A stretch of 64,000 bases of DNA from Annona cherimola (GCA_030490835.1 CM059972.1:51937563-52001562), one strand, 5' to 3'; shown: positions 23,579 through 35,028, counted from the first letter of the stretch. Numbers and translations are program-made. Notes: generated from the letters alone by a model not told the origin.

Positions 23579-24385
23579 CTATATAGACTTGAGCATGTTG
23601 AACGTAATCATTTCATTTTGCACTTGCATGGTTAATTCTCCGGGTCGTGCATTGATTATCACGTTGCCCGCTGCGAGGAAAGGCCGACTGAGAATAATTG
23701 GCACATCTCGATCCTCTTCATAGTCCAAGATAATAAAATCAGCGGGAAAGATGAACTTTTCCACCTTGACAAGGACATCCTCAATAATACCTTCTGGATA
23801 TGTAATGGATCGATCCGCCAGTTGTAGCGTCACTGTCGTAGGTCGGGCTTCCCCGAGGCCCAATTTTCTAAAAATGGACTTGGACATGAGATTAATACTG
23901 GCTCTCAAGTCACATAGAGCTCTCCTGAAGTACTGGTCTCCAATCGTGCATGAGACGGTGAAACTCCCTGGGTCCTTGAGTTTAGGTGGTAGATTCCTCT
24001 GCACCCTCGCACTGGTTTCCTCTGTTAACGCCACCGTCTCGAATTCTGTCAATCGCCTTTTCTTTGATAGCACGTCTTTCATGAATTTAGTATAGCTAGG
24101 CATCTGTTCCAAGGCTACGACTAGAGGTATATTAATATGCAACTGCTTTAACACCTCTAAGAACTTCTTGAATTGGCCCTCCTTTTTAGTTATTTTGAAT
24201 CGCTGAGGAAATAGAGGAGGCGGCCTTGGATTCATAGCGATTTCAGCATCCAGTTGCTTCTGGGTAGTAATTGGTTTTTCTGGCTCTTGCGACTGCTGAA
24301 TCAGAGGATTAGTGGGTTCAGTCACCGATTCTGGTGGAGTTGCATCAGGTAACTGCTTTCCATTACGCAATGTGACTGCTTAGAC
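23579..24385 (-). pseudogene. Athila-like aspartic protease region
   Basis: An open frame of 263 codons runs from 24370 to a stop at 23579. It begins with the Athila-type linker (MRNGKQLPD), then PRPPPLFPQRF, KFLEVLKQLHINIPLV, and the retropepsin core. The active-site triad region reads CDLRASINLM (23897-23911 for DLRAS) where the family has DLGAS, so a glycine has become arginine and activity is doubtful. The end motif DVPIILSRPFLA is present. It would mature the gag polyprotein. It is in a different frame from the gag capsid part, with two frameshifts between them. Confidence 0.85.
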
Positions 24386-25814
24386 CTATTCTTTGCCTTT
24401 TGCCTTAGGGTTTTGCTTAGTGTCACTCGGCAACGATTCTTGGGGTCGATTATTCAGGGCTGAGGCCAGTTGACCTATCTGAGCTTCCAGGTTCCTGTTC
24501 GTCGTGATCTGGGATTGCATAAATTGCATAAAGAAGTTTTCTAGATTAGATTTCTTCTCTTCTCGCAGTGGTGGATTGAACTGCATTGGTCTTGCAGGCT
24601 ATTGCTGTGAGGGCTGCTGCGAGAATCCAGGCGGCTGATTCGGCCTCGTCTGGTTGTTCCATGAGAAGTGGGATGATTTCTCCAGCCTGGGTTGTAGTTG
24701 TTTCCATACTGATTCGCTGGGTTTCTCTGGAAATTTTCCACGTAATTAATGGACTCCGGGTTGGAGGCGCATTCATCACTGGGATGGCCGAATTCGCTAC
24801 ACCACGTGCAAATGTCTGTTGTTGTCGACTGATGTGGTGTAGACGCCCTAGCGCACTGACGTTGGCTGGCCTGGATAAATTCTGAATTTTCTGAGATAAA
24901 GCGTCGATATGGGCTTTTATCGATGAAACAACATCCAGTTGGAGTAGACCCCCACTTCGGCTTCTGTCAGATGGCAATTGATAAGTATTGGCCGCCATGT
25001 TTTCTAGTAGGGCGTATGATTCCTGATAACTTTTTCGTAGCAGAGAGTCGTTCGATGAAGAATCCACCATGTGATGGGTGGAATCGTGGAGACCGTTATA
25101 GAAAATCTGAATTTGGACCCACGGCTGTATTCCATGATGCAGGCATTTTCGGAGCAGGTCTTTGAAGCGATCCCACGCCTATGATAGGGTTTCCTCTCTG
25201 TGTTTCTTAAATGATACTATATCCATCCTCAGCTTGGCTAACTTGGCAGGTGGGAAGTATTTCTTTAGGAATTTTTGCGCCAAGTCGTTCCAAGTGTTAA
25301 CCGAGTTCGGGGGCAAAGAGTTTAGCCACTCCGAAGCTCGATCATGCAGAGAAAATGGAAATGTCCGAAGCCGCATTGCCTCGTCGAACACTCCGTTCTG
25401 CATGAAAGTGTTCATAATTTACAGAAAATTCCGCAGATGGTGGTGCGGGTCTTCAGATGCTAGACCTCCAAACTGCCCAATAGACTGGAGCATCTGGAAA
25501 ATCATCGGTTTTATTTCAAAATCGTTGATGTCGATCGGAAGAGGTGCAATGCTAGTTTGAACTACATTCTGGCCAAGCGCAATCAGATCCCAAATGGGTT
25601 GGTCCAAATCATCTTGAGGTGGATGATTTGGGATCTCAATCCTTTGGTTTCCCTGTTGGTTTGCGTGAATGTTCTCGTCCTGGTTCTCGATGCGCTCCAT
25701 GGTATGCTGTTGGTTCCTAGCCTCCCTGCTCTTGCGACGCCTTCTCAAATAGGTTTGTTCGGGTTCCGGATCAAAGGAAATAACAATCTCCTTTTCGGCT
25801 CTGCCTCGGCGCAT
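24386..25814 (-). pseudogene. Athila-like gag, element 1
   Basis: Starts at ATG 25814 (MRRGRAEKEIVISF). The frame runs to 24546, interrupted by TAA 25419-25421 and TAG 25179-25181. The capsid region shows RLRTFPFSLHDRASEWL and WNDLAQKFLKKYFPP. In a second frame, a CX2CX4HX4C zinc knuckle (CTWCSEFGHPSDEC) lies at 24769-24810, followed by NFQRNPANQYGNNYNPGW. A third frame carries the coiled 'LENFFMQFMQSQITTNRNLEAQIGQL' segment in pieces up to 24386. Gag would form the particle and bind RNA. Two frameshifts and two stops make this copy dead. Confidence 0.88.
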
Positions 25815-25955
25815 GCAATATGAGATGATCTGCAAAAACCAATGAGATTGAACTAGAAGAAAAAGAAATTCTAAGCTAAGAGAAATTATGAAAATAAACT
25901 ATTCTACAGAATTATACAAGAAAGCAATAAAACTAAAAATAGTTGGCTAAACAAT

Positions 25956-25973
25956 TCCCCGACAACGGCGCCA
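25956..25973 (-). other. Primer-binding site, tRNA-Asp type, element 1
   Basis: On the minus strand it reads TGGCGCCGTTGTCGGGGA, the complement of the plant tRNA-Asp 3' end with one mismatch. That is the primer typical of Athila elements. It lies six bases inside the 5' LTR. Confidence 0.88.
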
Positions 25974-25979
25974 AAAACT

Positions 25980-27516
25980 TGACGAGCTGCGTATATGTCA
26001 ATTAAATGTTCGCTATTTATGCAAGTATACGTGCCGTGTCAAGTAATAAAGACTGAGTAAAGTAACGTTCCCACGAGGAATTGTTAACCAGAATTATTAA
26101 TTAGTTAAACTGCTTTCGATGGTGGAAAATTCTGGGTTTTTGATTTAACTGAACTAACAATTGCAATGAGAAATCAGAGTAGAGATTAAGAGACTACTGG
26201 ATACTAGAAACGAGCTTACTGATTAGGGATGGCAGATGGATAGCTAGGAATCCTAGAATCTAAACTATATTGCTTTGGTTCTTTTTAATTAGATTGCATA
26301 TGGATTTACTAGCCCAAGTTCATGTATCTTTATATGTCTTCCAACATTATATAAAGCTAATTACACCCTAATTAATCGCTATGTTCCCATGTCATTAAAT
26401 AAAGTGAAATTGATAAGTTCATAACCTGTATAATGACTACACAGGGTTTAACGGTATATTCTTATCCGTTAAACAATTCCCCTTACACAAAAGTAGAAAC
26501 ATATGCCTTGCACATGGATCTGGCAGAGGTTTTCCTCTTCTAAGGATAAATCAAGCAATTAAATCATCTTACAAGGTAGCTAATCTTGTAAAAAGCAGTA
26601 GATCCACACATGCAAAGGTAAATCATACATAATCATATATAAAATCAAATATTCATTCTTGAATATTCTACGAACAAAGAAACAATATAGTTTAGAATTC
26701 AAATCATCCTAGCTATCCATCTAATGGAATTTTAGTTCAAAGACATGATTTCAACATCCATTACATCCCTTTAAAAAGTATCCATGAAAGTAGAGAAAGA
26801 AAAGTGAAAAGAAATAGAGAAAACTGTTTTCCGTCGGTTTCCACCAACTGGGTTGAATCCTCTCTTCAATCCGGGCTTTAATCTTGATTTCCTCTTTCTC
26901 TTGCTCTGTAGTTCGTCTTTAGGCTCTCTCTCCTCCTTCTCGTGCACGCACCCCTAGGAACTATTTATAGAGTCCCTTTGCGCAACTTACGCACTGAAAT
27001 TTGCGCGTCCAGATGCGTATTGGCGCCTAGGCGCCAACTCTCTGTGTGCTGGGCAACTTGGACACATTCTGTAAACTCTAGGAGTCCATGCTTTGGCGTC
27101 TAGGCGCCAACTCCCTGGACTTTCATGGCTTGGAGCTTCTCCTTGACACATTGTGGTTGATCATGCCTGGCGCCTAGGCGCAAACTCCCTGGAAGTAGGC
27201 TTCAAAAATTTCTGAACTTGGCCTGAAAAATGGCCAAAGCACATAGGGTGGCGCCTAGGCGCCAATCACCTGCCTCTGACTTGTCTCAATTTGCATTCGA
27301 CTTGCCCGCTTTGCCTTCATATGTCCTGTCCTTCCTGCAAAAGATGGAAAAACTACGTAAATGAACTAAAAATGCCTAAAAACTAAATAATGTTCCTAAA
27401 ATGCAAAGTGAGTGAAAATTAAGCTAAATGGATGCAAATCGAACCTAATCTCTCGAACTAATGCACAGAAAAAGTCTTAAATGGGCCATGTTAACTCGTA
27501 AAAATACGAGTTATCA
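25980..27516 (-). repeat. 5' LTR of Athila-like element 1
   Basis: A 1537-bp LTR, written on the plus strand as TGACGAGCTGCG...ACGAGTTATCA. TATA box is at 26961-26969 (CTATTTATA on plus). Four GC-palindrome units lie at 27022-27035, 27095-27108, 27169-27182 and 27250-27263. Confidence 0.92.
27022..27263. repeat. GC-palindrome array, 5' LTR of element 1
   Basis: Four GGCGCCTAGGCGCC-type units. Units 2 and 3 are embedded in a longer duplicated context ('ggcgcNaactccctgga'). One such context unit is missing in the 3' LTR. Confidence 0.85.
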
Positions 27517-27869
27517 CCACGCCACGGCGCTAGTGCAGAAAATCTGAAGTTCCAGAATTCTAAGTTGCAAAGCTCCCGGGGTAAAATTTCTTGTTCTTTA
27601 GTGTAATCTAAGTGTTTTGCAGTTGTTTGGTGTTGGTTTACTGCAAGGTTGGAATTTGGAATGGATTTTGTGTGGTTGGACGGAGGATTTGAGTTCATTG
27701 TGCAGTTTTTGGGGGTGGCTTAGTTGATATTGGTTGTGGAGTGTTGTTTTGGTGAGTATTGACACATATTGGAGACATGGCCTCCTCATGCTCTGCCAAA
27801 CGGAAGAAAATTCAAGATCCTATAGAGTTTGATGCCAACCGCTTCGTGTCCACTCAAGCTTTTAAGCGG
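27517..27869 (+). pseudogene. Plus-strand scrap of an Athila-like element: start of the plant-transposon ORF
   Basis: The leader 'agtgcagaaaatctgaag' matches the reverse complement of 22490-22570. ATG 27778 then opens MASSCSAKRKKIQDP...FKRYT, parallel to the N-terminus of the element 1 ORF. It is cut after 31 codons by a Tekay LTR end at 27870. It represents a separate, older Athila-like copy, in opposite orientation, that element 1 landed in. Confidence 0.78.
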
Positions 27870-28149
27870 TACACGGTGTGGCGCCCCAGCCCGAGCGTCA
27901 CAACCTTACTCCAAGATCTTATCGATTGGTAAACTTGACTCAGGATTGTTTCCCTTATCACACTGTGAGATTTTAATTAGATCTCGTCCAAATTTTTCTT
28001 CATTTCTTTCTTTTTCTTTTCTTTCATCACTTAAACATATACTCATCATCATTCATAATGGACTTATCCATATCATCATAAATCATCAACTTCTCATATT
28101 ATTCATAACTTCATAATTTTCGTACAACCTATGTCTTTTTCGTCATATC
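27870..28149 (-). mobile_element. Tekay LTR 3'-end fragment
   Basis: Begins TGTGGCGCCCCAGCCCGAG on plus, the reverse complement of the LTR end at 8342. It is about 280 bases long and then gives way, near 28150, to copia gag. The boundary is approximate. Confidence 0.75.
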
Positions 28150-28441
28150 CCATTAGAGTTTTGAGAAGATGAGGTGGACTCATCTGAAATTTGTCTAGCT
28201 TTTAAGACAATAGCTCTTTTGCCTTTATGTTGCTCCTCGTTCCTCCTCTTTATTAACTCATGTGACATGAGTGAGCTGAAAAGATCTTCAAGCCTTAGTG
28301 TGTTGAGGTCCTTCGCTTCCTTAATGGCATCTTTGGAGTCTATGATTCGGGTAGCACTCTTAGAATCTTCATAACCTGCTCAGATTCAAAAATAGCTTTC
28401 CTGAGACCTTTTAAAGCATTAGTAATTTTATAGAATCTAGC
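28150..28441 (-). pseudogene. Copia gag, C-terminal part
   Basis: The minus frame reads ARFYKITNALKGL, KEAKDLNTLRLEDLFSSLM, then KRRNEEQHKGKRAIVLK and a serine-rich stretch. This is the C-terminal half of a UBN2-type copia gag. The N-terminal half is at 33963-34389; the Tekay insertion with TSD CTAGC (28437-28441 and 33963-33967) splits them. Some stops are present. The rest of gag and all of pol on this frame are missing beyond 28150. Confidence 0.82.
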
Positions 28442-31400
28442 TGTGGCGCCCCAAACCGAGACGTCACATCCTTACCTCAAGATCTTATTGATTAGTAAAT
28501 GTGAATCGGGATTGTTGCCCTGATCACATGGTGGGTTCTTAATTGGATCTCGTCCAAATTTTTTTTTCGATTCATTTCTTTGATCTATCATCATTCATAT
28601 CTTTACATTTCACATCATTCATCAAACAAGCGGCAATACACTTGTAATAAAATTTCATAATTTCATTCATAGCATCTCTTCATACTTCTCTACACTGGCA
28701 TTTACATTCCATACATACGTACATTTAATCATTAACTCACACAGAACTTAAAACTTTATGTAAGTTCGCATATATATCAACATACCTTAGAACTTTAATC
28801 ATGTTATCCATTCCTTATAGCCCATATGGCTACCATCACGTACCTTTTCTTCACCTGCTTAGGTTCACAATCTCCTGAGTTTTCTGGTACCCGTCTAAAG
28901 TTTGGGAAAGCAAAACGTGAGTGACAACTCAGTAAGCAAGCAGTTTATCATTAGGGCAAGGCTTCCTTGAAAATCTTTTTAATAAACATCTTGAACACCT
29001 TTTTACCTGAGGACAATTATATGTCCTAAAACATTGTCATAAAATCCTTTGTTCATAAGGACAATTCAATGTCCTAGAACATTTCATAAAACATTCATTC
29101 TTAAAAACCATTTACAAGCCGCATTTGGGCTTGTTAAGGGAAAACATATGCATTTTACCATTTTTAATTAATTTTCCTTTAGTCTTGTGTGAACATTTCC
29201 AATGTTCCAAGACATTTACATAAAACCATCTTGTGTTAGTGGACATTTTTCGTCTAAAACATTGTTCTCATAAATCTTTTTTAGAGAAGGACATTCTCAT
29301 GTCCTAAAACATCATTCACATAAGCCTTTTTCGGCAAAGGACATTTTTATGTCCAAAAATATTTTTCATCTTAAATTCCTTTAGTCAAGGGACATTTGAT
29401 GTCCCAAAATATTTTTGACATAACCTTCTTTGGCAAAGGACATTCCTAAAAACACTTCTTATTTAATCCCTTTGGAAATGGACATTCTTATGTCCAAAAC
29501 CAAGTTTGACATAAATCCTTTTCATAATCCCCATCTTGGGGTTTATTTATAGCAAACAAGACATAAAATACATAATCCATTTCTTAAAAGCATTTCATAA
29601 AAAATATTTCCTTTCATCCTTGTTATTTACACTTTTGTGTAAAACACCCTATTTTTAGGGTAACCATTTCATAAAAATACTTTTAGGATAACTTTTGTAA
29701 AAATGCTTTTATGTCCCAATCATTGGGCTTTTTAAAAGCAAAACATAAGCAAATGCATTTCGCCCCGTTCAGTAGTGACACTTAGCAAGTGATCATGCTA
29801 CCTTTTGGAAGAGAATCCTTAACAGCAAGCTAACCAGGCGGCTATTTCTTTCATCCTTCTCCAATCTTAGGGAGGGCGAGCTGGCCTCCTGCCATCCCTT
29901 AGCGATTTGGCCATATGTAGAGTGGGCCCCGGCCATCTCCGACCATGCTCTACAACCGACCTATTCCTTGTATTAGTGCACCATACATCCTGATCACAGA
30001 CCGCGGTCCGTTTGGTTTAAAGTATCATAGATTGCAGCCCGTGTCTTTTAAACCGGGATCACTGACCGCAGACTGCATCCATACTTGAAAATCATCACAG
30101 ACTGAGGTCTGTATCTTTAAAAATCATTTTGAAAAACACACCACAGACCGCAGTCCGTGTCAACTTGTAAAGCAAGCGCACCCACTTTAAACAAGTTGTC
30201 ATTTGAAATCTAGCTTTAGGATGACCTTCCTTAAATTCTTTGAGAAACATTTTAAGTAAAATATTTTGATAATCATTTAAAACATTTGAGAAAAACAATA
30301 CATCTTAAAAATCCTTATGATAAAAACTTCAAAACTTTTGAATTTTCAAAAATAAACCATGTATTTTCCTACTATTTTCTTAGTTTGCATTTCGGGGCCT
30401 TTTGTTCATAAAAGTTATGCAATTTTACCATCCCCTTCTCAACCATCCTAAAATCAAATTATTGTTCACATTTCTATCTTATCATTTTTACATAAAGAGG
30501 AGTTTGCATAGTCTTTTGCATGCTACTTTAGCAACCCAAAATCAAACTGTTTTATGAAATTAGCTTATGGGGTTAGTCATCCTTAAATCCAATTAAACAA
30601 CATCCGTATAAATATTTTTCAAGACGTTTTCAACATATTTCCTTATCTAAAGGAAATGAAAGCTTTTCGAGTATCATTTCAAAACATATAAACTATGTCC
30701 GAATTATCGTTTATAATTAAATATCATGACGTAGAAAAACCCATCTTTTTCATAAACCAAATCCCTTTTTCTTTTTCTTTCATAAACTTAATCATTTATC
30801 ATGAAATATTGTAAGAATATATTCAAAACTTATTTACAAATATTAGTCTGTGAAAAAGGGCAAAATTTCCTTTTTCTTATAAAATACTTTTGAAACAACA
30901 TCATAAAGAACTTGCTTGCTTAAAAGAAAATTCTTAAAAACCATCGGCATAAAACATAGAATCCTTTAAATTTATCATCATGGAGAATTTGCTTACTCAT
31001 GAGCAAATTTCTCAATTCATTAACATAATGCATTCCAAAACTTTGGCAACACTTGTGATAATATATTTATCTTAAAAATTGTTGCTTGCTTCCCATGAAG
31101 CAAACCTTGAGGCTTTTCATTAAAGCCATCCTTTTCCAAAACTTACAACTTTTCATTAAAGTCGTCATTTTCAAAACTTGTACTTGCCCACTTATAAAAT
31201 ATTCATAAGAGCATCGACATAACATCATTTCATCACATAGATAAAAATCAATAATTTAAAAAGTTCGCTTGCTTACCTTGATCACGTAAGCTTTCCGGAT
31301 CTACCTTTTCTTTGCCTTTGCCTATACACGTAAGAATGACATAGCATTCATGTAAATTCCATTGGCTTGCATTCAATTTAGTTTTCCAACCTATTTTCAT

Positions 31401-31950
31401 TAATATTCATAACCCACTTGAATTCCAAGTCGGGTGTATATACACAACATACTTGTGCATCAAAATCATTCATTACATCACATATTCAATTCCCATATTT
31501 AGGGTATCATTCATATATATCATAACACATTCCTTAATCACCATATGAAGGTTTATTCTTCCACTTAACATTTTTCCCATATTTTTCATAATTCACATAT
31601 TGTGCTCATTCTTAAGCACTTAATTGATGTCATAACCTTCATATGTTAATCTCAAATTTTGAGATTATCCAAACAGCAACATAATCCACGTGTTTCAATC
31701 ATATTTTTATGTATTTTTGCATTTTATCATTTTACATAACCCATTTGTCATTTTCTCATTTCTATCTTTGCCTTTCATAGTGTAAGGTTGCTTTTCCTTA
31801 CACATACAGATTATTCCTACATAATCTGTCATTCTATCATAACCATAAACTCTAAACCAACAATCACTTAGAAAGTTGGCGCCTTGGTGCCCTCCATATG
31901 TCCGCTAGGTGCCTTCCATATGACTGCCATGGCGCTGCACCTTAAAATAA
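28442..31950 (-). repeat. 3' LTR of the composite Tekay insertion, 5' part missing
   Basis: The first ~480 bases match 32387-32884 almost exactly. The rest parallels 1-668, 2182-2683 and 38816-40380. The LTR ends near 31950, after a GGCGCC-rich patch (31870-31940), without reaching the expected LTR start. The inner boundary is approximate. No gene in 3.5 kb. Confidence 0.75.
29996..30158. repeat. CAGACCGCGGTCTG palindrome array in Tekay LTR
   Basis: Five units, of which ACAGACCGCGGTCCGT (29996-30011) and ACAGACCGCAGTCCGT (30143-30158) are the best. They are spaced about 30-45 bases apart. Confidence 0.78.
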
Positions 31951-32365
31951 GTAAAGTTTAGCACAATCCTATGCTACCTTAAGTGAGGTATGATAATCTT
32001 TGAGTATGGGGGGTCTCTATGTAGGGTTCCATTATTCAATCCATCATCTGTTCTTAGTCCCTTTTATCCTTTGTCTTTTCTTAGATTCTCCTACGTCCTT
32101 CTTCATCTCATTTGTTCTCATATCATTTTTCCTTCATATATCATCTACACTATGAAGCATAGCAAACCAGCTATATTTCCTTAAATAACCATATCGTTGT
32201 GTCATAATGACACACAGTAAAAGACAATACATATCGTATATGTCTTATAATTTCAATCTATCTCTTTCATCATTTTCCATTTTTCCTCTACGTCTATCTA
32301 TCAGTCCTTGCTAAAATATCATCTTTGTGATATCAAGTCTTTTCTTTCCATGCCTATTTACCAAT
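31951..32365 (-). other. Short internal remnant of the composite Tekay insertion
   Basis: About 400 bases between the truncated 3' LTR and the primer site. It includes the minus-strand post-primer text 'gattggtaaataggcatgg', similar to that after the primer site at 8348. No gag or pol is present. A short plus-strand open frame (31990-32184) is not supported as a gene. Confidence 0.55.
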
Positions 32366-32381
32366 CCATGCTCTGATACCA
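32366..32381 (-). other. Primer-binding site of composite Tekay insertion
   Basis: TGGTATCAGAGCATGG on the minus strand, five bases from the LTR terminus at 32387. It is identical to the site at 8348-8363. Confidence 0.9.
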
Positions 32382-32386
32382 ACTTC

Positions 32387-32884
32387 TGTGGCGCCCCAAA
32401 CTGAGATATCACATCCTTACCTCAAGATCTTATTGATTGGTAAATGTGAATCAGAATTGTTGCCCTGATCACACGGCGGGTTCTTAATTGGATCTCGTCC
32501 AAATTTTTTTTCGATTCATTTCTTTGATCTATCATCATTCATATCTTTACATTTCACATCATTCATCAAACAAGCGGCGATACACTTATAATAAAATTTC
32601 ATAATTTCATTCATAGCATCTCTTCATACTTCTCTACACTGGCATTTACATTTCATACATACATACATTCAATTATTAACTCACATAGAACTTAAAACTT
32701 TATGTAAGTTCGCATATACATCAACATACCTTAAAACTTTAATCATGCTATCCATTCCTTATAGCCCATATGGCTACTATCATGTACCTTTCCTTCACCT
32801 GCTTAGGTTCGTAATCTCCTGAGTTTTTTGGTACCTGTCTAAAGTTTGGGAAAACAAAACGTGAGTGACGACTCAGTAAGCAAG
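32387..32884 (-). repeat. 5' LTR stub of the composite Tekay insertion
   Basis: TGTGGCGCCCCAAACTGAG onward, nearly identical to 28442-28930. It stops at the motif GTAAGCAAG (32876-32884), where sequence switches to plus-strand LTR. Confidence 0.88.
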
Positions 32885-33962
32885 TAAAATTTTTAAATGA
32901 TTTTGGTTCGCATTACAATGTATTTAAGGATGGTCATTCCTTTATCTCAATGTGTTATGAAATGTTATTTCAATTATGGTAATGAATTGCTTACTGTTTC
33001 GCAATTATTCATGAAAAGTGATGAAGTATGGATTTGAAACGATGTTTTCATTGGAATGATATTTAAAAAGGGATGGTGCTAAGAATTCTCTACATGAGAA
33101 TGACAAGTTCCATGTGTAAGAGGTATATTATGCTAGGGTGAATAAAAGTCATGCATGGAGTGGAAATCAAGAAGGCTAGTCAAGGTAGTAAGTGGACAAG
33201 GAGTCCCCCTTGGTGTTGCCAAGTCGGATGGTCCGGCGCCAAGGATAAAAAGGATCATGTCATGAAAAAATATGTTCCTCGAGCTAGCGTACCGTCACAT
33301 GAAGGATAATGTCATGAATGGAAATGATGAATTTGCACACCCCATGTTTATGAAATGTCTATGAAAGTTTTATGAAAAGATTTCTACTCCGCAGGTAGTT
33401 GATCACTTGCTAAGTGTCTCTACTGAATGGAGACAAATGCTTTTAAATAAATATGCCTTCAAAATGATTTTCCTGAAAAATACATATGTAGCTTGCTTAT
33501 TGAGTTTACAACTCACGTACTATTTTCCAAACCCATAAACAGGTGAAGGAATGAAGGAGACAAGGAACATGAATTGAGCATAGGAGAATGTAAAAAAAAA
33601 AATTGATGAATGTTAATATGTGCCACTTATGGCAAATGGATGTAATATGACTTGATATTTTATGATCATATGTGATCTATGATATGCTTTGTATCTTATA
33701 AACATGTGACAATGGATGATGAACATGTTATGAATTTTTATGATCATATTTGATATGAAATGTGAATATTAGGTCAAAGATAGCTTAAATGGACACTTGA
33801 GGAAAAATAGTATAAAATTAATTATTAAGGAAGGACAGTTAATTGGATAAATATCCATTAAATCCCACCGTGTGACAGGGTAACAATCCTGATCATGTTT
33901 ACCAGTCAATAACGATCCTGAGGTAAGGCTCAGGATGTGACGCTCGGGTTGGGGGTGCCACA
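32876..33962 (+). repeat. Plus-strand LTR arm of the composite Tekay insertion
   Basis: Starts at the shared GTAAGCAAG and runs through 'ggatggtcattcc', 'gctagcgtaccgtcacatgaagg' and 'cttgcttattgag' to the LTR end GCCACA. Its terminal block (cctgaggtaaggctcaggatgtgacgctcgg in pieces) resembles the LTR at 57761, not the 32387 arm. It therefore comes from another subfamily. Confidence 0.82.
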
Positions 33963-34389
33963 CTAGCAAATATTTTAGAAATATTTTCGGTCTTAAGAAT
34001 TTTAAAGCTTTCTAGTTCTCCAATCAAAATATTTCTTCTCGTCCCTTGGACTTGAGAAGTTTCCTCATAAATAGATGTAAGTGTATCCCATATTTCTTTA
34101 GCGGTTTGACAAGAGGATACCCTATCATATTCAGATGTCGTTAAAGCACAAAAGAGGGAATTCATGGCTTTGGCGTTGCTTTTAATGGTTCTAACCTCCT
34201 CCTCAAACCATGTGGAGGCTCTTTCATCAATGGGAAATACAACACCATCTTGGATAGCAATCCAAGAGTCTATATAAGTTATTTCATTCTGAACTTAGAG
34301 CAACCGAAGTTATTCCCATCAAATAGAGGTGGCCTTGTAAATGATTGGCCTTCGGCGAATGCAGGGGTGGAAGTTTGTTGGGATGCCAT
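33963..34389 (-). pseudogene. Copia gag, N-terminal part
   Basis: ATG 34389 opens MASQQTSTPAFAEGQSF and RPPLFDGNNF, a typical SIRE-type gag start. After stops and a frame change it gives MNSLFCALTTSEYDRVSS, TAKEIWDTLTSIYEETSQV and LESFKILKTENISKIF, the UBN2 gag core. It is interrupted at 33962/33963 by the composite Tekay insertion and continues at 28441. It would encode the particle protein of the copia element whose primer site is at 34425. Confidence 0.88.
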
Positions 34390-34424
34390 TTATAAGATCT
34401 CTTTGGTTTCGACTCAAAGACCTA

Positions 34425-34435
34425 CCATGATACCA
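34425..34435 (-). other. Primer-binding site of the copia element
   Basis: TGGTATCATGG on the minus strand, two bases from the LTR terminus at 34438. The first eight bases complement initiator-Met tRNA; the rest deviate from the usual TGGTATCAGAGC. Confidence 0.7.
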
Positions 34436-34437
34436 CT

Positions 34438-35028
34438 TGTTGGTCCGAGTTTATGACAACAACCCAAGAGGGGAGGGGTGAATTGGGTATTTTAAATTTT
34501 CACTTAAATAGAAACCTTGTCCTTTTTTAATTCAATATCCTTAATGAAACAAATAGAGAATATGGAGAGAAATAAAGCAATCAAAGCAGTTAAGCAAACT
34601 ACAGCAATAGACACGATTTTTATAGTGGTTCGGGCAACCTTCCCTACTCCAATCTTCTAAGCTCACACCCGTTGTGACTTGGGTTCCATTAATGGATTAT
34701 CAAATACAACTAGAGCAGCAACTCTCTTCTAGATTCCATCTCTAGGGGACTTGCACAAACACAGCACAAGTAGGTGACGAGTCACACTCAAGTCACAACA
34801 CTACTTTGCCTTCACTTGGTTCCGATTTCCAATATCAAACCAAGTGTTAAATACAAATAATGAATCAAACAGAAGAAACTACACTTTACAAATTTGTGTA
34901 GGCAGATTTCAGCTCGTGGAAGAACTTGTTAAGAGAATGAAATGATCAGTAATGACGCTTTCAGCAAGTCGGAGCAAAGTTCTTCACTTAAAGTTGGTGT
35001 AGATCACTTTAATGCTAGAGAGGATGGT
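34438..35028 (-). mobile_element. 5' LTR of copia element, part A
   Basis: TGTTGGTCCGAG...; matches 2684-3271. It ends at '...gctagagaggatgg', where a Tekay LTR fragment starts. Confidence 0.85.

Larger units (their letters stand above)
18738..27516 (-). mobile_element. Non-autonomous Athila-like element 1, 3' LTR truncated
   Basis: Minus-strand element in the order 5' LTR (25980-27516), tRNA-Asp primer site, gag, protease, a gap, a plant-transposon-type ORF, an internal hairpin and purine module, 3' polypurine module, and partial 3' LTR (18738-19901). Reverse transcriptase, RNase H and integrase are absent, so it must have depended on another element. The first ~320 bases of the 3' LTR (as read on the plus strand) are deleted at 18737/18738, so the left target duplication is lost. 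Confidence 0.88.
28442..33962. mobile_element. Composite Tekay insertion with two outward-facing LTR 3' ends
   Basis: The left terminus is TGTGGCGCCCCAAACCG, a minus-strand LTR 3' end. The right terminus is GGGGGTGCCACA, a plus-strand LTR 3' end. Both abut the duplication CTAGC, and the copia gag frame resumes exactly across it. Inside, in order, are a minus 3' LTR lacking its 5' part, a short internal region with a minus-strand primer site, 498 bases of minus 5' LTR, and then a plus-strand LTR arm from a different subfamily. Confidence 0.85.

Noticed and set aside
34250..34456. Plus-strand open frame next to the copia LTR
   Set aside because: Antisense of the copia gag start and primer site.
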